From Saccharopolyspora galaxeae (GTDB lineage: Bacteria; Actinomycetota; Actinomycetes; Mycobacteriales; Pseudonocardiaceae), in the NCBI RefSeq assembly GCF_016526145.1, contig NZ_JADDUE010000004.1, positions 310,001 through 374,000 on the forward strand: a DNA stretch of 64,000 nt, given 5' to 3'. Made by a program: the position numbers and the translations under genes. The notes under the pieces are model-generated. The model was not told where the DNA came from, did not search any database, and worked only from the letters and a program-made list of their open reading frames with translations. Within the stretch, counting starts at the first letter, position 1, and each line of letters begins with the position of its first letter. Shown piece after piece: positions 8,036 to 16,533 of the stretch.

Positions 8036-8105
8036 TCGCGCACATCCGCGCGCGGAACTCCCCGACACTCCCGAGTCGCCACTCGATCAGCGGAACTGCT
8101 CTCGG

Positions 8106-8154
8106 AGTGAACGGCCTGTTGGTCCCAATAGATTGGGCAAACGGTCCGTTCACT
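8106..8154 (+). repeat. 49-bp palindromic intergenic element, copy 3
   Basis: The most perfect copy: AGTGAACGG/CCGTTCACT, GTT/AAC and CCCAAT/ATTGGG all pair, giving a long hairpin with a two-base centre. It lies 19 bp from the stop of the histidine kinase gene on the other strand. Its left flank carries CCGACACTCCCG (8062-8073), matching the flank of other copies. Confidence 0.87.
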
Positions 8155-8172
8155 CATGGAGGAACAGCGTGC

Positions 8173-9624
8173 TCAGCTCAGCGGGATGAACAGGCGGAAA
8201 GTGCTGCCGCCGGAGGGGTTCGCGGCGAGTTCGACGCGGCCGTTGTGCGCCTCGGCGATCGCGGCGGTGATCGCCAGGCCGAGGCCGGTGCCGCCCTCGG
8301 AACGCTCCCGGCCGTCGTCGACCCGGTAGAACCGGTCGAAGATGCGGCGGGCGTGCTCCGGCGCGATGCCCGGGCCGCGGTCGCTGATCGAGACCACGCC
8401 CATCGCCGTGCCCGGCTCGACCGGCGCCCCCGCACCGACCGCGTCCGAGTCGTCCACCGCACCGTGCTCGACCTCGATCCGCACCGGCGTGCCGGGCGTG
8501 GTGTGCACCAGCGCGTTCGTCGTGAGGTTCGTCAGCACCTGGCGCAGCCGGTGCCCGTCGCCGAGCACCCGCACCGGGCGCTCCGGCACGACCAGCTCGA
8601 TGTCCCGATCGCCGTCGCGGACCCGCGCGTCCCCCGCCACGTCGCGCGCCAACGGCACCAGGTCCACGTCCACCAGGTCGACGGAACGCTCGCGGTCCAG
8701 CCGGGCCAGCAGCAGCAGGTCCTCCACCAGATCGCTCATCCGCACGGCCTCGCCTTCGATGCGGGACATCATCATCCGCACCGTCTCCGCGTCCGGGTCC
8801 TCGCTGCGCCGGTAGAGCTCGGCGAAACCGCGGATCGAAGTCAGCGGGGTGCGCAGCTCGTGCGAGGCGTCCGCGACGAACCGGCGCAACCGGTGCTCGG
8901 ACTGCTCCCGCTGCTGCAACGCGGAAGTGAGGCGGCCGAGCATCGTGTTCAGCGCCGCGCCCAGCCGGCCCGTCTCGGTGCCCGGGTCCTGGTCCGGGAT
9001 GCGCCGGTCCAGCTCGCCGGTGGCGATGGCGTCGGCGGTGTGCTCGATCCGGGTCAGCGGCCGCAGCCCCAGCCGCACCGTCACCAACGCGGCCACCACC
9101 AGCACCGCCACCACGACCGCGCCGACGCCCAGCTCGATGAACATCAGCAGCTGCAACGGGATGCCGACGTTGTCGGTGGTCAGCGCCAGCGCCCGCACGC
9201 TCCCGTCCGGCAGCGTCACCGTGCGCACCCGCCAGTTCGCACCACCGAGGCTGTCCGGCACGGTCGCGAACTCGTGCTCCAGATCGGAGGGGTGGATCAC
9301 CGGGCGCTTCGGGTCGCTCGCGGAAGGCCCGTCGATGCGCACCAGCCTGCCGTCCGCGTCGAACAGCAACACCCGGAAGTCCGTGGGCAACCAGTCCGGC
9401 TTGTCGTGCGGATCGCGCTGCCCCGGTGGCGGCCCCGGCGGCGGGCGGCCGTGCTCCCACGGGCGGGACATCTCCCGCAGCCGGTCGTCGAGCCGGTCCA
9501 TCAGGGACTTCTTGAGCATCACCTGGTTGGCGAACCCCATGGCCAGCAGGCCCGCCACGGTCGCGCCGATCAGCACCAGCAGCAGCCGGCCGCGCAGCGT
9601 CCGCGGCAGCAAGCGCTTCAGCAT
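8173..9624 (-). CDS. Two-component sensor histidine kinase
   Basis: 483 residues from ATG 9624; the start overlaps the response-regulator stop by 7 bp, so the two are coupled. Order: transmembrane helix about 13-33, an extracytoplasmic domain of about 125 residues with a Pro/Gly-rich stretch, a second transmembrane helix about 159-183, HAMP (184-236), a HisKA domain with the phospho-acceptor His255 in DASHELRTPLTSIRG, and an ATPase domain ending in GTGLGLAITAAIAEAHNG. This is the TrcS/PhoR-like class of actinobacterial kinases. It would phosphorylate the regulator encoded at 9618-10337. The signal is unknown. Adjacent glycosyltransferase genes and shared promoter half-sites suggest a cell-envelope role. 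Confidence 0.92.
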   Translation of the reverse strand: MLKRLLPRTLRGRLLLVLIGATVAGLLAMGFANQVMLKKSLMDRLDDRLREMSRPWEHGRPPPGPPPGQRDPHDKPDWLPTDFRVLLFDADGRLVRIDGPSASDPKRPVIHPSDLEHEFATVPDSLGGANWRVRTVTLPDGSVRALALTTDNVGIPLQLLMFIELGVGAVVVAVLVVAALVTVRLGLRPLTRIEHTADAIATGELDRRIPDQDPGTETGRLGAALNTMLGRLTSALQQREQSEHRLRRFVADASHELRTPLTSIRGFAELYRRSEDPDAETVRMMMSRIEGEAVRMSDLVEDLLLLARLDRERSVDLVDVDLVPLARDVAGDARVRDGDRDIELVVPERPVRVLGDGHRLRQVLTNLTTNALVHTTPGTPVRIEVEHGAVDDSDAVGAGAPVEPGTAMGVVSISDRGPGIAPEHARRIFDRFYRVDDGRERSEGGTGLGLAITAAIAEAHNGRVELAANPSGGSTFRLFIPLS

Positions 9625-10337
9625 CGTTCCTCCGGCGGGATCCGGAGCACGTAGCCGACGCCGCGGATGGTGTGGATCAGCGCGGGCTGCACGAAATCGA
9701 CCTTGCGGCGCAGGTAGCTGATGTAGGACTCGACGATCCGACTGTCCCCGCCGAACTCGTAGTTCCACACCCGGTCCAGGATCTGGGTCTTGCTGACCAC
9801 CTTCTCCGCGTTGATCAGCAGGTAGCGCAGCAGCTTGAACTCGGTCGGCGAGAGGTTCACCAGCTTGTCCGACCGGCGCACCTCGTAGGTCTCCTCGTCC
9901 AGCTCCAGGTCGTGGTAGTGCAGCCGCGAATCGGGCTCGGCGAGCTGCGCGGGCTGGGCGCGGCGCAGGATCGCGCGCAGCCGCAGCACCACCTCGTCGA
10001 GGCTGAACGGTTTCGTCACGTAGTCGTCGCCGCCCGCGGTGAGCCCGGCGATGCGGTCCTCCACCGAGTCGCGCGCGGTCAGGAACAGCACCGGCACGGC
10101 ATCGCCGCCGGTGCGGAGCCTGCGGGCCACCGCGAAGCCGTCCTGGTCCGGCAGCATCACGTCCAGCACCACGATGTGCGGGCGGAAATCGCTCGCTGCG
10201 CTGAGCGCCTCGGCGCCGCTTGCCGCGCCCTGCACCTCGAAGCCGCTCAGCCGGAGGGCGGCGGTGAGCAGTTCCAGGATGTTGGGTTCGTCGTCGACGA
10301 CCAGCACGCGCGCCGAGGGCGTCTTTCCATCTTCCAC
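9618..10337 (-). CDS. OmpR/PhoB-family response regulator
   Basis: 239 residues from GTG 10337; another in-frame GTG at 10355 is possible. The receiver domain (10-125) has acidic residues DDEP, phospho-acceptor Asp59 in VVLDVMLPD, the Thr in FLTARD and the conserved Lys in YVTKPF. The C-terminal winged helix (about 140-235) contains LSPTEFKLLRYLLINAEKVV and RIVESYISYLRRKVD. It overlaps the kinase start. A TGGGA half-site at 10383-10387, upstream of the gene, matches the 11-bp-phased sites in the divergent glycosyltransferase promoter at 14172-14296. I infer autoregulation and control of those genes. Confidence 0.92.
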   Translation of the reverse strand: MEDGKTPSARVLVVDDEPNILELLTAALRLSGFEVQGAASGAEALSAASDFRPHIVVLDVMLPDQDGFAVARRLRTGGDAVPVLFLTARDSVEDRIAGLTAGGDDYVTKPFSLDEVVLRLRAILRRAQPAQLAEPDSRLHYHDLELDEETYEVRRSDKLVNLSPTEFKLLRYLLINAEKVVSKTQILDRVWNYEFGGDSRIVESYISYLRRKVDFVQPALIHTIRGVGYVLRIPPEERC

Positions 10338-10382
10338 TTGGCCAGGGTCTCTCACTCGTCTGAGCAGTCGCTGAACGGACGC

Positions 10383-10387
10383 TGGGA
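10383..10387 (-). promoter_or_regulatory. Putative response-regulator half-site upstream of its own gene
   Basis: The minus strand reads GGTTCCCAGCG and then a weaker TCCGTTCAGCG, two 11-bp units. The first matches the GGTTCCCAGC units of the glycosyltransferase promoter at 14278-14298. It lies about 45-50 bp upstream of the regulator start. One clear half-site only, so this is tentative. Confidence 0.4.
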
Positions 10388-10426
10388 ACCCGCCGGACGC
10401 CGCCGCGAGCACGCGCGTTCTCCCGG

Positions 10427-10475
10427 AGTGAACGGACCCGTTCACCAATCCGGCCGGACCAACAGGCCGTTCACT
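10427..10475 (-). repeat. 49-bp palindromic intergenic element, copy 4
   Basis: AGTGAACGG and CCGTTCACT arms, in the opposite orientation to copies 1-3. Read on the minus strand the flanking box CCGACACGCCCGC lies before the element (around 10507-10519), as for copy 1. It sits between the glycosyltransferase stop (10598) and the response-regulator start, so here it could end the glycosyltransferase transcript or lie in the regulator promoter region. Confidence 0.85.
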
Positions 10476-10597
10476 CCGGGATGCGTTGCGCTGATCGGAT
10501 GGCGTGCGGGCGTGTCGGCGCGCCTCTCGTAGCGCGTGAAGGTCCCCTTTGCCCGGTGCACGGGGGTCGGGCGGAGGGGACCCGCACTTCGGCGGGG

Positions 10598-12778
10598 TTA
10601 GGCGCGGCAGTCGTAGAGCTGGGTGGAGTCGCCGCCCATCTCGTCGGACTCGGTGGTGGCGCCGTAGGTCGCCGGGGGCACCTCGGTGCAGTTCTGCTGC
10701 ACCCATTGCTGGCGTTCGGTGCGCTTTTCGCCGCCGGGGCCTTGGGAGCGCTGCGAGCCGCCGGGACCATTCTGATCAGCGGCGCCCTGACCGGGGCCAG
10801 CCTGACTGTGGCCGCCCTGACCGGACCCGCCCTGCTTGCCCGAACCGCCGGGGCCGCCCGGGCCGCCGCCGGGGCCGCCGCCGAGCTGGACGAAGCCGAG
10901 CTGGCCGGTGCTCTTCCACTCCGTGAGCTGCTGCACCGAAGGGGCGTCGTCGCTGCCCATGAACCCGCCCATGCCGACCGCGGGCAGCTCGCTGTTGATC
11001 AGGTAGGAGGCGGCGCCGTGCGAACCGCCCTCGACCGCCAGCGGAACCTTCCGATCACCGGCGTTGCCTGAGACGTAGGCGAGCAGCGATTTCTGCTCCG
11101 CGCTGAGCGATTCCTCGCCGCCCGGGCCGCCGGACATCCCGCCGCGCCGTCCGGGACCGTCGCCGCCCTGCTTGCCGTCCTGGCCTTGCTGACCCGAACC
11201 GGGCCGACCCGGCCCGGATTGACCACCCGGCGAGGACATCCCGGGCGGACCGCCCCCGCCGGGCCCCATGCCGCTGGACGGCCCGGCCATCGGGTTGGCC
11301 CCGCCCATGCCGCTCTCCCCCGAGGCCGCGGCCGCCACCGACCACACGCTCGGCACCACGAGCGCCGCAGCCAGCGACAACGTCAACGCGACCTTGCCGA
11401 GCGCGGCCCGGCTCCGCCCGAGCAGCAACGCCGCCACCGCGAGCACGCCGAAACCGATCGCCAGGTACGCGGCCCAGACGTTCCACTCCGGATCGCGGTA
11501 AACGAGCACCACCGCCCAAGCGACCGTGAGCAGCACGCCGGCCGGCAGCAGCAGCCAGGTTTTCCGCTGCGGCGCCCGGTAAGCGCGCCACGCAGCGACG
11601 ATTCCCGCGCCCGCGACGGCACCGATCGCCGGAGCCAGCATCGTCGTGTAATAGGGATGCATCGTGCCCTGGGCGAAGCTGAACATGAACCAGATCAGCA
11701 CCAGCCAGCCACCCCACAGCAACCAGCCCGCCGCGCGCTTGCGGTCGAACGGCTCACCCGCCCGCCGCCGCAGCACGGCACCGACCACGACGCCGATCAG
11801 CACCAGCGCGCACAGCGGCATCAGCCAGCTGATCTGCCCCGCGAGCTTTTCGTTGGCGAAGCGCAGGATCCCGGCCTCGCCGGAGAAGCCGCCACCGGGC
11901 CCACCGCCCGGTCCGCCGCCACCGCCGCCGTTGCCCTCGCCGCCGAGGACCCGGCCGAATCCGTTGTAGCCGAGGATGAGGTCCAGTGCGGAGCCGTCTT
12001 CGCTGCCGCCGATGTAGGGCTTCGGGTCGGGCCACAGCATGGTCGCCGCGACCCACCAGAACGACGACACCAGCACGGTCGCTGCTGCGATGGCCAAATC
12101 GGCGATGCGTCGTGTCCACGAGGTCTCGCGGCCCACGAGGTAGACCGCGATGAACACTGGCAGCACCATCCAGGCCTGCAGCATTTTGGTGAGGAAGCCG
12201 CAGCCGATCAGTGCGGCGGAGGCTGCCAGCCACCAGCTGGCCCGCGAGGCACGCTCCGCTGACAAGGCCCGGGTCAGCGCGTAGGCCGCGGCGACGACCA
12301 GTAGCACCAGCAGGGTGTCCGGGTTGTTGTCCTGGTTGATCGCCACGGTGATCGGGGTGAGCGCCATGACCAGCGCCGCCAGCAGCGCCGCGTGCTCACC
12401 CGCCCATCGCCGCACGGTGCGGTGCAGCAGGAACACGGCCGCGACTCCGGCCAGCACTTGCGGCAGCAGCATCGCGACTTTGTTGTAGCCGAGCAGCAGC
12501 ACCGAGATCACTTGGACCCACAGCGCCATCGGCGGTTTGTCCACTGTGACCACTCCGACCGGGTCGAAAGAGCCGAAGAAGAAGTTCTCGAAGCTCTGCG
12601 ACATCGATTTGACGGCCGCGGAGTAGTAGCTGTTGCCCCAGGAATCGCCGATTCCCCACGCGTAGAGGGCGCCGGCGAGCAGGCAGATCGCCGCCAGTGC
12701 CGCCGGTTGCCACCGGCTGCGGTGTGCGGCGTCGGCCGCGCCCGCGGTGGGCGCGCCGAGTACGGCCGTGGTGGTCAT
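10598..12778 (-). CDS. GT39-family membrane glycosyltransferase (YkcB/ArnT-like), paralogue 1
   Basis: 726 residues from ATG 12778, which overlaps the GT2 stop by 4 bp. An upstream in-frame extension to 14323 is read-through over the GT2 gene and is rejected. It is a multi-pass membrane protein. The first outer loop has the family Asp in GDSWGNSYYSAAV (about 45) and VDKPPMALWVQ (80-83), followed by QDNNPDTLLVLL. These are marks of PMT_2/GT39 enzymes, which transfer sugars from polyprenyl phosphate carriers outside the membrane. A Gly-rich loop and a large Gly/Pro/Gln-rich extracytoplasmic domain follow. The C-terminus NCTEVPPATYG...LYDC has two Cys, shared with paralogue 2. The adjacent GT2-GtrA enzyme probably makes its lipid-linked sugar donor. 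Confidence 0.88.
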   Translation of the reverse strand: MTTTAVLGAPTAGAADAAHRSRWQPAALAAICLLAGALYAWGIGDSWGNSYYSAAVKSMSQSFENFFFGSFDPVGVVTVDKPPMALWVQVISVLLLGYNKVAMLLPQVLAGVAAVFLLHRTVRRWAGEHAALLAALVMALTPITVAINQDNNPDTLLVLLVVAAAYALTRALSAERASRASWWLAASAALIGCGFLTKMLQAWMVLPVFIAVYLVGRETSWTRRIADLAIAAATVLVSSFWWVAATMLWPDPKPYIGGSEDGSALDLILGYNGFGRVLGGEGNGGGGGGPGGGPGGGFSGEAGILRFANEKLAGQISWLMPLCALVLIGVVVGAVLRRRAGEPFDRKRAAGWLLWGGWLVLIWFMFSFAQGTMHPYYTTMLAPAIGAVAGAGIVAAWRAYRAPQRKTWLLLPAGVLLTVAWAVVLVYRDPEWNVWAAYLAIGFGVLAVAALLLGRSRAALGKVALTLSLAAALVVPSVWSVAAAASGESGMGGANPMAGPSSGMGPGGGGPPGMSSPGGQSGPGRPGSGQQGQDGKQGGDGPGRRGGMSGGPGGEESLSAEQKSLLAYVSGNAGDRKVPLAVEGGSHGAASYLINSELPAVGMGGFMGSDDAPSVQQLTEWKSTGQLGFVQLGGGPGGGPGGPGGSGKQGGSGQGGHSQAGPGQGAADQNGPGGSQRSQGPGGEKRTERQQWVQQNCTEVPPATYGATTESDEMGGDSTQLYDCRA

Positions 12779-14085
12779 GCTGTTTCCTTTTCGCTCATCG
12801 AGGCGGTCTCCGCCCCGTTTCCAGCAGCGGGGTTTCCGGCGGGGTTGTCGGCGGCGGGCCGGAACACCCACGAGCGCAGCAGCACGAACCGCAGCGCCGT
12901 ACCGACCACCGAGGACACGATCAACACGAGAACTTCCAGCCATCGCGAGGAATCCGGCGCCGCCGCGTCCAGCCACAGCAGCGCCCCGGAGGTCACGACG
13001 TAATACAGGGCGAACACGATCAGCCCTTGCAGGTGCACGCGGCCGGAGGCGGCGGCGCGCCCGACGAAGGTGAACCGGCGATTCGCCTCGGTGTTCCACA
13101 GCGTCGTCACGGTCAGCGCCACCAGGTTCGCCAGCAGCGGTGGCCACCAGCTGCGCAGCAGCGCGTACAGCACCGAGGTGACCACAGTGGACACGATGCC
13201 GATCAGCCCGAACGAGAACAGCTGCCACAGCAACCCGTTCTCCCGCTCGGCCAGCACCGCCTGCGGATGCTCGGCGCGCGGCTCGGGCCTGCGCGGCAGC
13301 CCGGTCACCGTCGCGGCACCGGTCACTTTCGCGCGGGCGACCCGCAGCAGCCCGGCGAGGTCGTCGGTGGCGGTCTTGGTGACGTTGACGCGGGTGTCGA
13401 CGTCCTCCACCCAGTCCACCGGCACCTCGTGCACCCGCAGACCGTTGTGCTCGGCCAGCAGCAACAACTCCGTGTCGAAGAACCACGCATCGTCGTGCAC
13501 CTGGTGCAGCAGCGGACGCACCACATCGGTGCGGGCGGCCTTGAAGCCGCACTGCGCGTCGGAGAACCGCGCGCCGTGCGTCCAGTGGATCACCTTGTTG
13601 TACGCGCGGGAGATCATTTCCCGCTTGGTCCCGCGCACGGTCCGCGAACCCGGCGCCAGCCGCGACCCGACCGCCAGGTCCGAATGACCGTTGACCAGCG
13701 GCGCCACCAGCGGCAACAACGCGTCCAACCCGGTCGAGAGGTCCACGTCCATGTAGACCACCACGTCCGCGTCGCTGTAGCCCCAAGCCGTGCGCAACGC
13801 CAAACCACGGCCCTTGCGGTCCAGGTGCAGCACCCGCACGTTCGGCATCGTCTCGGCCAGTTCGTTCGCCACCCGCAGCGTGCCGTCCGTGCTCGCGTTG
13901 TCCACGACCGTGATCGACCAGTCGAACGGGAAATCCCGTCTCAAGTGCTCCCCCAGCACCTGCAGGCAGCCCGGCAGGGACCGCTCCTCGTTGTAGACCG
14001 GTATCACCAGGTCGACCGTGGCCGTCGCGCGCGGCGCAGTGCCCCGCCGCGCGGTCTCGACACTTCCATGCGGCATCACGTTCAT
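12775..14085 (-). CDS. GT2 polyprenyl-phosphate glycosyltransferase fused to a GtrA-like membrane domain
   Basis: 436 residues. ATG 14085 is chosen; ATG 14076, three codons in, is equally possible because AGAGGA lies just upstream of both. The N-terminal GT2 domain has the nucleotide-sugar fold (VDLVIPVYNEERSLPGCL, then the DxD motif VVYMDVDLSTG and DAQCGFKA), like dolichol-phosphate-mannose synthase and YkcC. From about residue 290 come four membrane helices of the GtrA type (FSFGLIGIVSTVVTS, ANLVALTVTTLWNTEANRRF), thought to help flip the lipid-sugar. The likely reaction is transfer of a hexose to undecaprenyl or decaprenyl phosphate at the inner face of the membrane. It is coupled to GT39 paralogue 1 by an ATGA overlap and divergent from paralogue 2. 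Confidence 0.88.
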   Translation of the reverse strand: MNVMPHGSVETARRGTAPRATATVDLVIPVYNEERSLPGCLQVLGEHLRRDFPFDWSITVVDNASTDGTLRVANELAETMPNVRVLHLDRKGRGLALRTAWGYSDADVVVYMDVDLSTGLDALLPLVAPLVNGHSDLAVGSRLAPGSRTVRGTKREMISRAYNKVIHWTHGARFSDAQCGFKAARTDVVRPLLHQVHDDAWFFDTELLLLAEHNGLRVHEVPVDWVEDVDTRVNVTKTATDDLAGLLRVARAKVTGAATVTGLPRRPEPRAEHPQAVLAERENGLLWQLFSFGLIGIVSTVVTSVLYALLRSWWPPLLANLVALTVTTLWNTEANRRFTFVGRAAASGRVHLQGLIVFALYYVVTSGALLWLDAAAPDSSRWLEVLVLIVSSVVGTALRFVLLRSWVFRPAADNPAGNPAAGNGAETASMSEKETA

Positions 14086-14171
14086 TCCTCTCCCGCTCGT
14101 AGCTCGCGGCCGGCACCGATGGCGACCCGTGCTCCATGAAGCACGGCCGGGTTGTCCAGGACCTCGGAACG

Positions 14172-14296
14172 AAATGGGAGTTGGCTGGGAATCGGCGGGC
14201 CGCCGCGGGCACGCGCCCCGCGGCACCGCTGCGCACCGGGGCGGCCGGGCGCTGGATCGATCGCGGGATTCCCACCGGGTTCCCAGCCGGTTCCCA
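14172..14296. promoter_or_regulatory. Divergent promoter with 11-bp-phased TCCCA direct repeats
   Basis: On the plus strand TCCCA recurs at 14270-14274, 14281-14285 and 14292-14296, exactly 11 bp apart, in units like GGTTCCCAGCC. On the minus strand TCCCA recurs at 14186-14190 and 14175-14179, again 11 bp apart and facing the other gene. Direct repeats at 11-bp spacing are the usual binding format for OmpR/PhoP-type regulators. The TCS encoded at 8173-10337 is the obvious candidate regulator. Confidence 0.6.
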
Positions 14297-14340
14297 GCTT
14301 CGCGCGGCACCGTCGGGCCGCAACGGCGAGCGGAGGAGAA

Positions 14341-16533
14341 GTGTTGAGCAATCCGGAACGGTCTCGCGCAGCCCGGCTAGTGCTGGGCGAGGTCACCGAT
14401 CCGCCCTGGGCACGGCCCGCGTTGATCGGAGTGCTCGCGCTGGCCGCGGTGCTCGGCACGTGGGCGCTGTCGATCAACGAGTGGGCGAACACCTACTATT
14501 CGGCGACCGTGCTGGGCATGACCCAGAGCTGGAAGGCGTTCTTCTTCGGCGCGGTGGACGCGGGTTCGTTCATCACGGTGGACAAGCCGCCGCTGGCGCT
14601 GTGGGTGCAGGCGCTGTCGGCCCGGATGTTCGGGTTCAACACGTGGAGCCTGCTGGTGCCGCAGGCCATCGCCTCGGTGCTGACGGTGTGGGTCGTGCAC
14701 CACGTGGTGCGGCGCGCGTTCGGCCACGTGGCGGGGCTGCTGGCGGCGCTGGTGCTGGCGGTGACTCCGATCGCGGTGGTCATGGCGCGGCACAACAACC
14801 CGGACGCGCTGCTGGTGCTGCTGGGCGCGCTGGCGCTGTGGGCGGCGTCCAACGCGATCCGCTCCGGAAAGCTGCTGCCGCTGGTGTGGTGCGCCGTCGC
14901 GGTCGGGCTCGCGTTCAACGTGAAGATGCTGCAGGCGTACTTCGTGCTTCCGGTGATCGCGGTGGTGTACCTGGTGGCCGGGAAACCGCGCTGGACGCGG
15001 AAGTTGCGGGATCTCGGTGTGGCCACGGCCGTGCTGGCGGTGGTGAGCGCGTCCTGGATGGTCGCCGTGGACGCGACGCCCGCCGATGCGCGGCCGTACG
15101 TCGGCGGCAGCACCGACAACACCGTGCGTGAGCTGCTGCTCGGCTACAACGGCCTCGGCCGCGTGTTCGGGCAGGAGCACATCGCTTCGCCCGGGATGAT
15201 GGGCGGTGGGCCGGGTGGTCCCGGCGGACCCGGTGGGATGCCGGGGCAGATGCCGCCCGGCGGGCCGGGCGGGCCCGGTGGCGGTAGTCCCGGTGGTCCC
15301 GGTGGCGGGCCTGGTGGCGGCGGTCCCGGCGGTGGCCCCGGCTCGGACGAAGGCAGCTTGACCAGGCTCGTCAGCGGCCAGGTCGCCGGGCAGATCGCCT
15401 GGCTGTTCCCGCTTGCCGCGTTCGGCACCGTCGCGGCGCTGGTCTACCTGCGCGGGCGCCCGCGCAAGGACGCGCAGCGCGCGGATTTCCTGCTCTGGGC
15501 CGGAACTCTGCTGGTGACGGCCGCGGTGTTCAGCTTCGCCTCCGGCATCTGGCACCCGTACTACACCGTGGCGCTGGCGCCTCCGCTGGCAGCCGTAGTC
15601 GGCATGGGCGTGGTGAGCATGGCCCGGTTGTACCGTGTCTCGTCCTGGTGGGGCGCGCTGTTCCCGCTGTCGGTCGGCTGCACCGGCGTGTGGTGCGGGT
15701 CTTTGCTCTCCGGCTCCGATTTCCTGCCGTGGCTGCCGCCGATGGTCGCGGTGCTCACGGCGGTGTCGGTCGGCGTGCTAGGGCTGATGCTGGCTTTCAC
15801 GCGCCAGCGGCGGATGCGCAGGGCGAAGCTGCTGGTCGCGGCAGGAACGGCGGGTCTGGTGGCGATGCTGTCCGGACCGATGTCCTACGCGCTGACTCCG
15901 CTGAGCGAACCGGTGCAGTCGACCTTCCCCAGCGCGGGACCGTCCGGCGGCGGTCCGAGCGGTCCGGGCGGTCCGGGACGAGGCCGCGGCCCGATGTCGG
16001 ACGGTTCGCAGGCCCGCCGTGCGCAGAACTCTCCCGGACAGCACGGCCCGAGCGCGCCGAACTCCCCCAGCCTGGACGGCGGATCGCCGAATGCCCAATC
16101 ACCGGGCCAGATTTCCCGCCGCGGCGGCCCGGGCGGCAGCAGCGAACTACCCGACTCCGCGGTGCGCTACCTGACCGCCCGGCACCACGGCGAAACCTGG
16201 CTCGTGGCCACCGTCGGCGCCATGGTGGCCGCACCGGTCATCCTGCGAACCGGCGAGCCGGTGATGGCCGTCGGCGGCTACAACGGCAACGATCCGGCGC
16301 CCACAGTGGACGAACTCCAGCGATACGTCCGCGACGGCGAACTTCGCTTCGTGTGGACCGACGGGACATCCGGCGTCCGCAGCATGGGCGGCGAGGTCGA
16401 CACCCGGGTAGTCGACGAGTCGATGGGCTGGGTCGCCGCGCACTGCACCGCCGTGGCTCCCGCCGAATACGGCGGAACGGAGCCGGTTCCGGCGGGCGAA
16501 ACGCGGCTCTACGACTGCGCGAAGCCGCGCTGA
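14341..16533 (+). CDS. GT39-family membrane glycosyltransferase (YkcB/ArnT-like), paralogue 2
   Basis: 730 residues from GTG 14341, directly after GGAGGAGAA. It is a clear paralogue of the protein at 10598-12778, with matching loop motifs: NEWANTYYSATVLGMTQSWK and VDKPPLALWVQ (81-84), then ARHNNPDALLVLL. About ten membrane helices follow, with a long Gly/Pro-rich loop around residues 285-335 and a C-terminal extracytoplasmic domain ending HCTAVAPAEYGG...LYDC. The predicted role is transfer of a sugar from a polyprenyl-phosphate donor to an envelope acceptor outside the membrane. The downstream alpha-galactosidase ATG overlaps its TGA (TGATG), so the two proteins are made together. Confidence 0.88.
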   Translation: MLSNPERSRAARLVLGEVTDPPWARPALIGVLALAAVLGTWALSINEWANTYYSATVLGMTQSWKAFFFGAVDAGSFITVDKPPLALWVQALSARMFGFNTWSLLVPQAIASVLTVWVVHHVVRRAFGHVAGLLAALVLAVTPIAVVMARHNNPDALLVLLGALALWAASNAIRSGKLLPLVWCAVAVGLAFNVKMLQAYFVLPVIAVVYLVAGKPRWTRKLRDLGVATAVLAVVSASWMVAVDATPADARPYVGGSTDNTVRELLLGYNGLGRVFGQEHIASPGMMGGGPGGPGGPGGMPGQMPPGGPGGPGGGSPGGPGGGPGGGGPGGGPGSDEGSLTRLVSGQVAGQIAWLFPLAAFGTVAALVYLRGRPRKDAQRADFLLWAGTLLVTAAVFSFASGIWHPYYTVALAPPLAAVVGMGVVSMARLYRVSSWWGALFPLSVGCTGVWCGSLLSGSDFLPWLPPMVAVLTAVSVGVLGLMLAFTRQRRMRRAKLLVAAGTAGLVAMLSGPMSYALTPLSEPVQSTFPSAGPSGGGPSGPGGPGRGRGPMSDGSQARRAQNSPGQHGPSAPNSPSLDGGSPNAQSPGQISRRGGPGGSSELPDSAVRYLTARHHGETWLVATVGAMVAAPVILRTGEPVMAVGGYNGNDPAPTVDELQRYVRDGELRFVWTDGTSGVRSMGGEVDTRVVDESMGWVAAHCTAVAPAEYGGTEPVPAGETRLYDCAKPR

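Noticed and set aside
8014-9654. A 546-codon plus-strand frame opposite the histidine kinase
   Set aside because: Antisense shadow with Arg/His/Gln-rich composition. The kinase on the minus strand has all family motifs.
10598-14323. A 1241-codon frame that would fuse an unknown N-terminal part to the GT39 enzyme
   Set aside because: The upstream part is a shadow frame over the GT2-GtrA gene. ATG 12778 with the ATGA overlap and a normal GT39 N-terminus is the real start.
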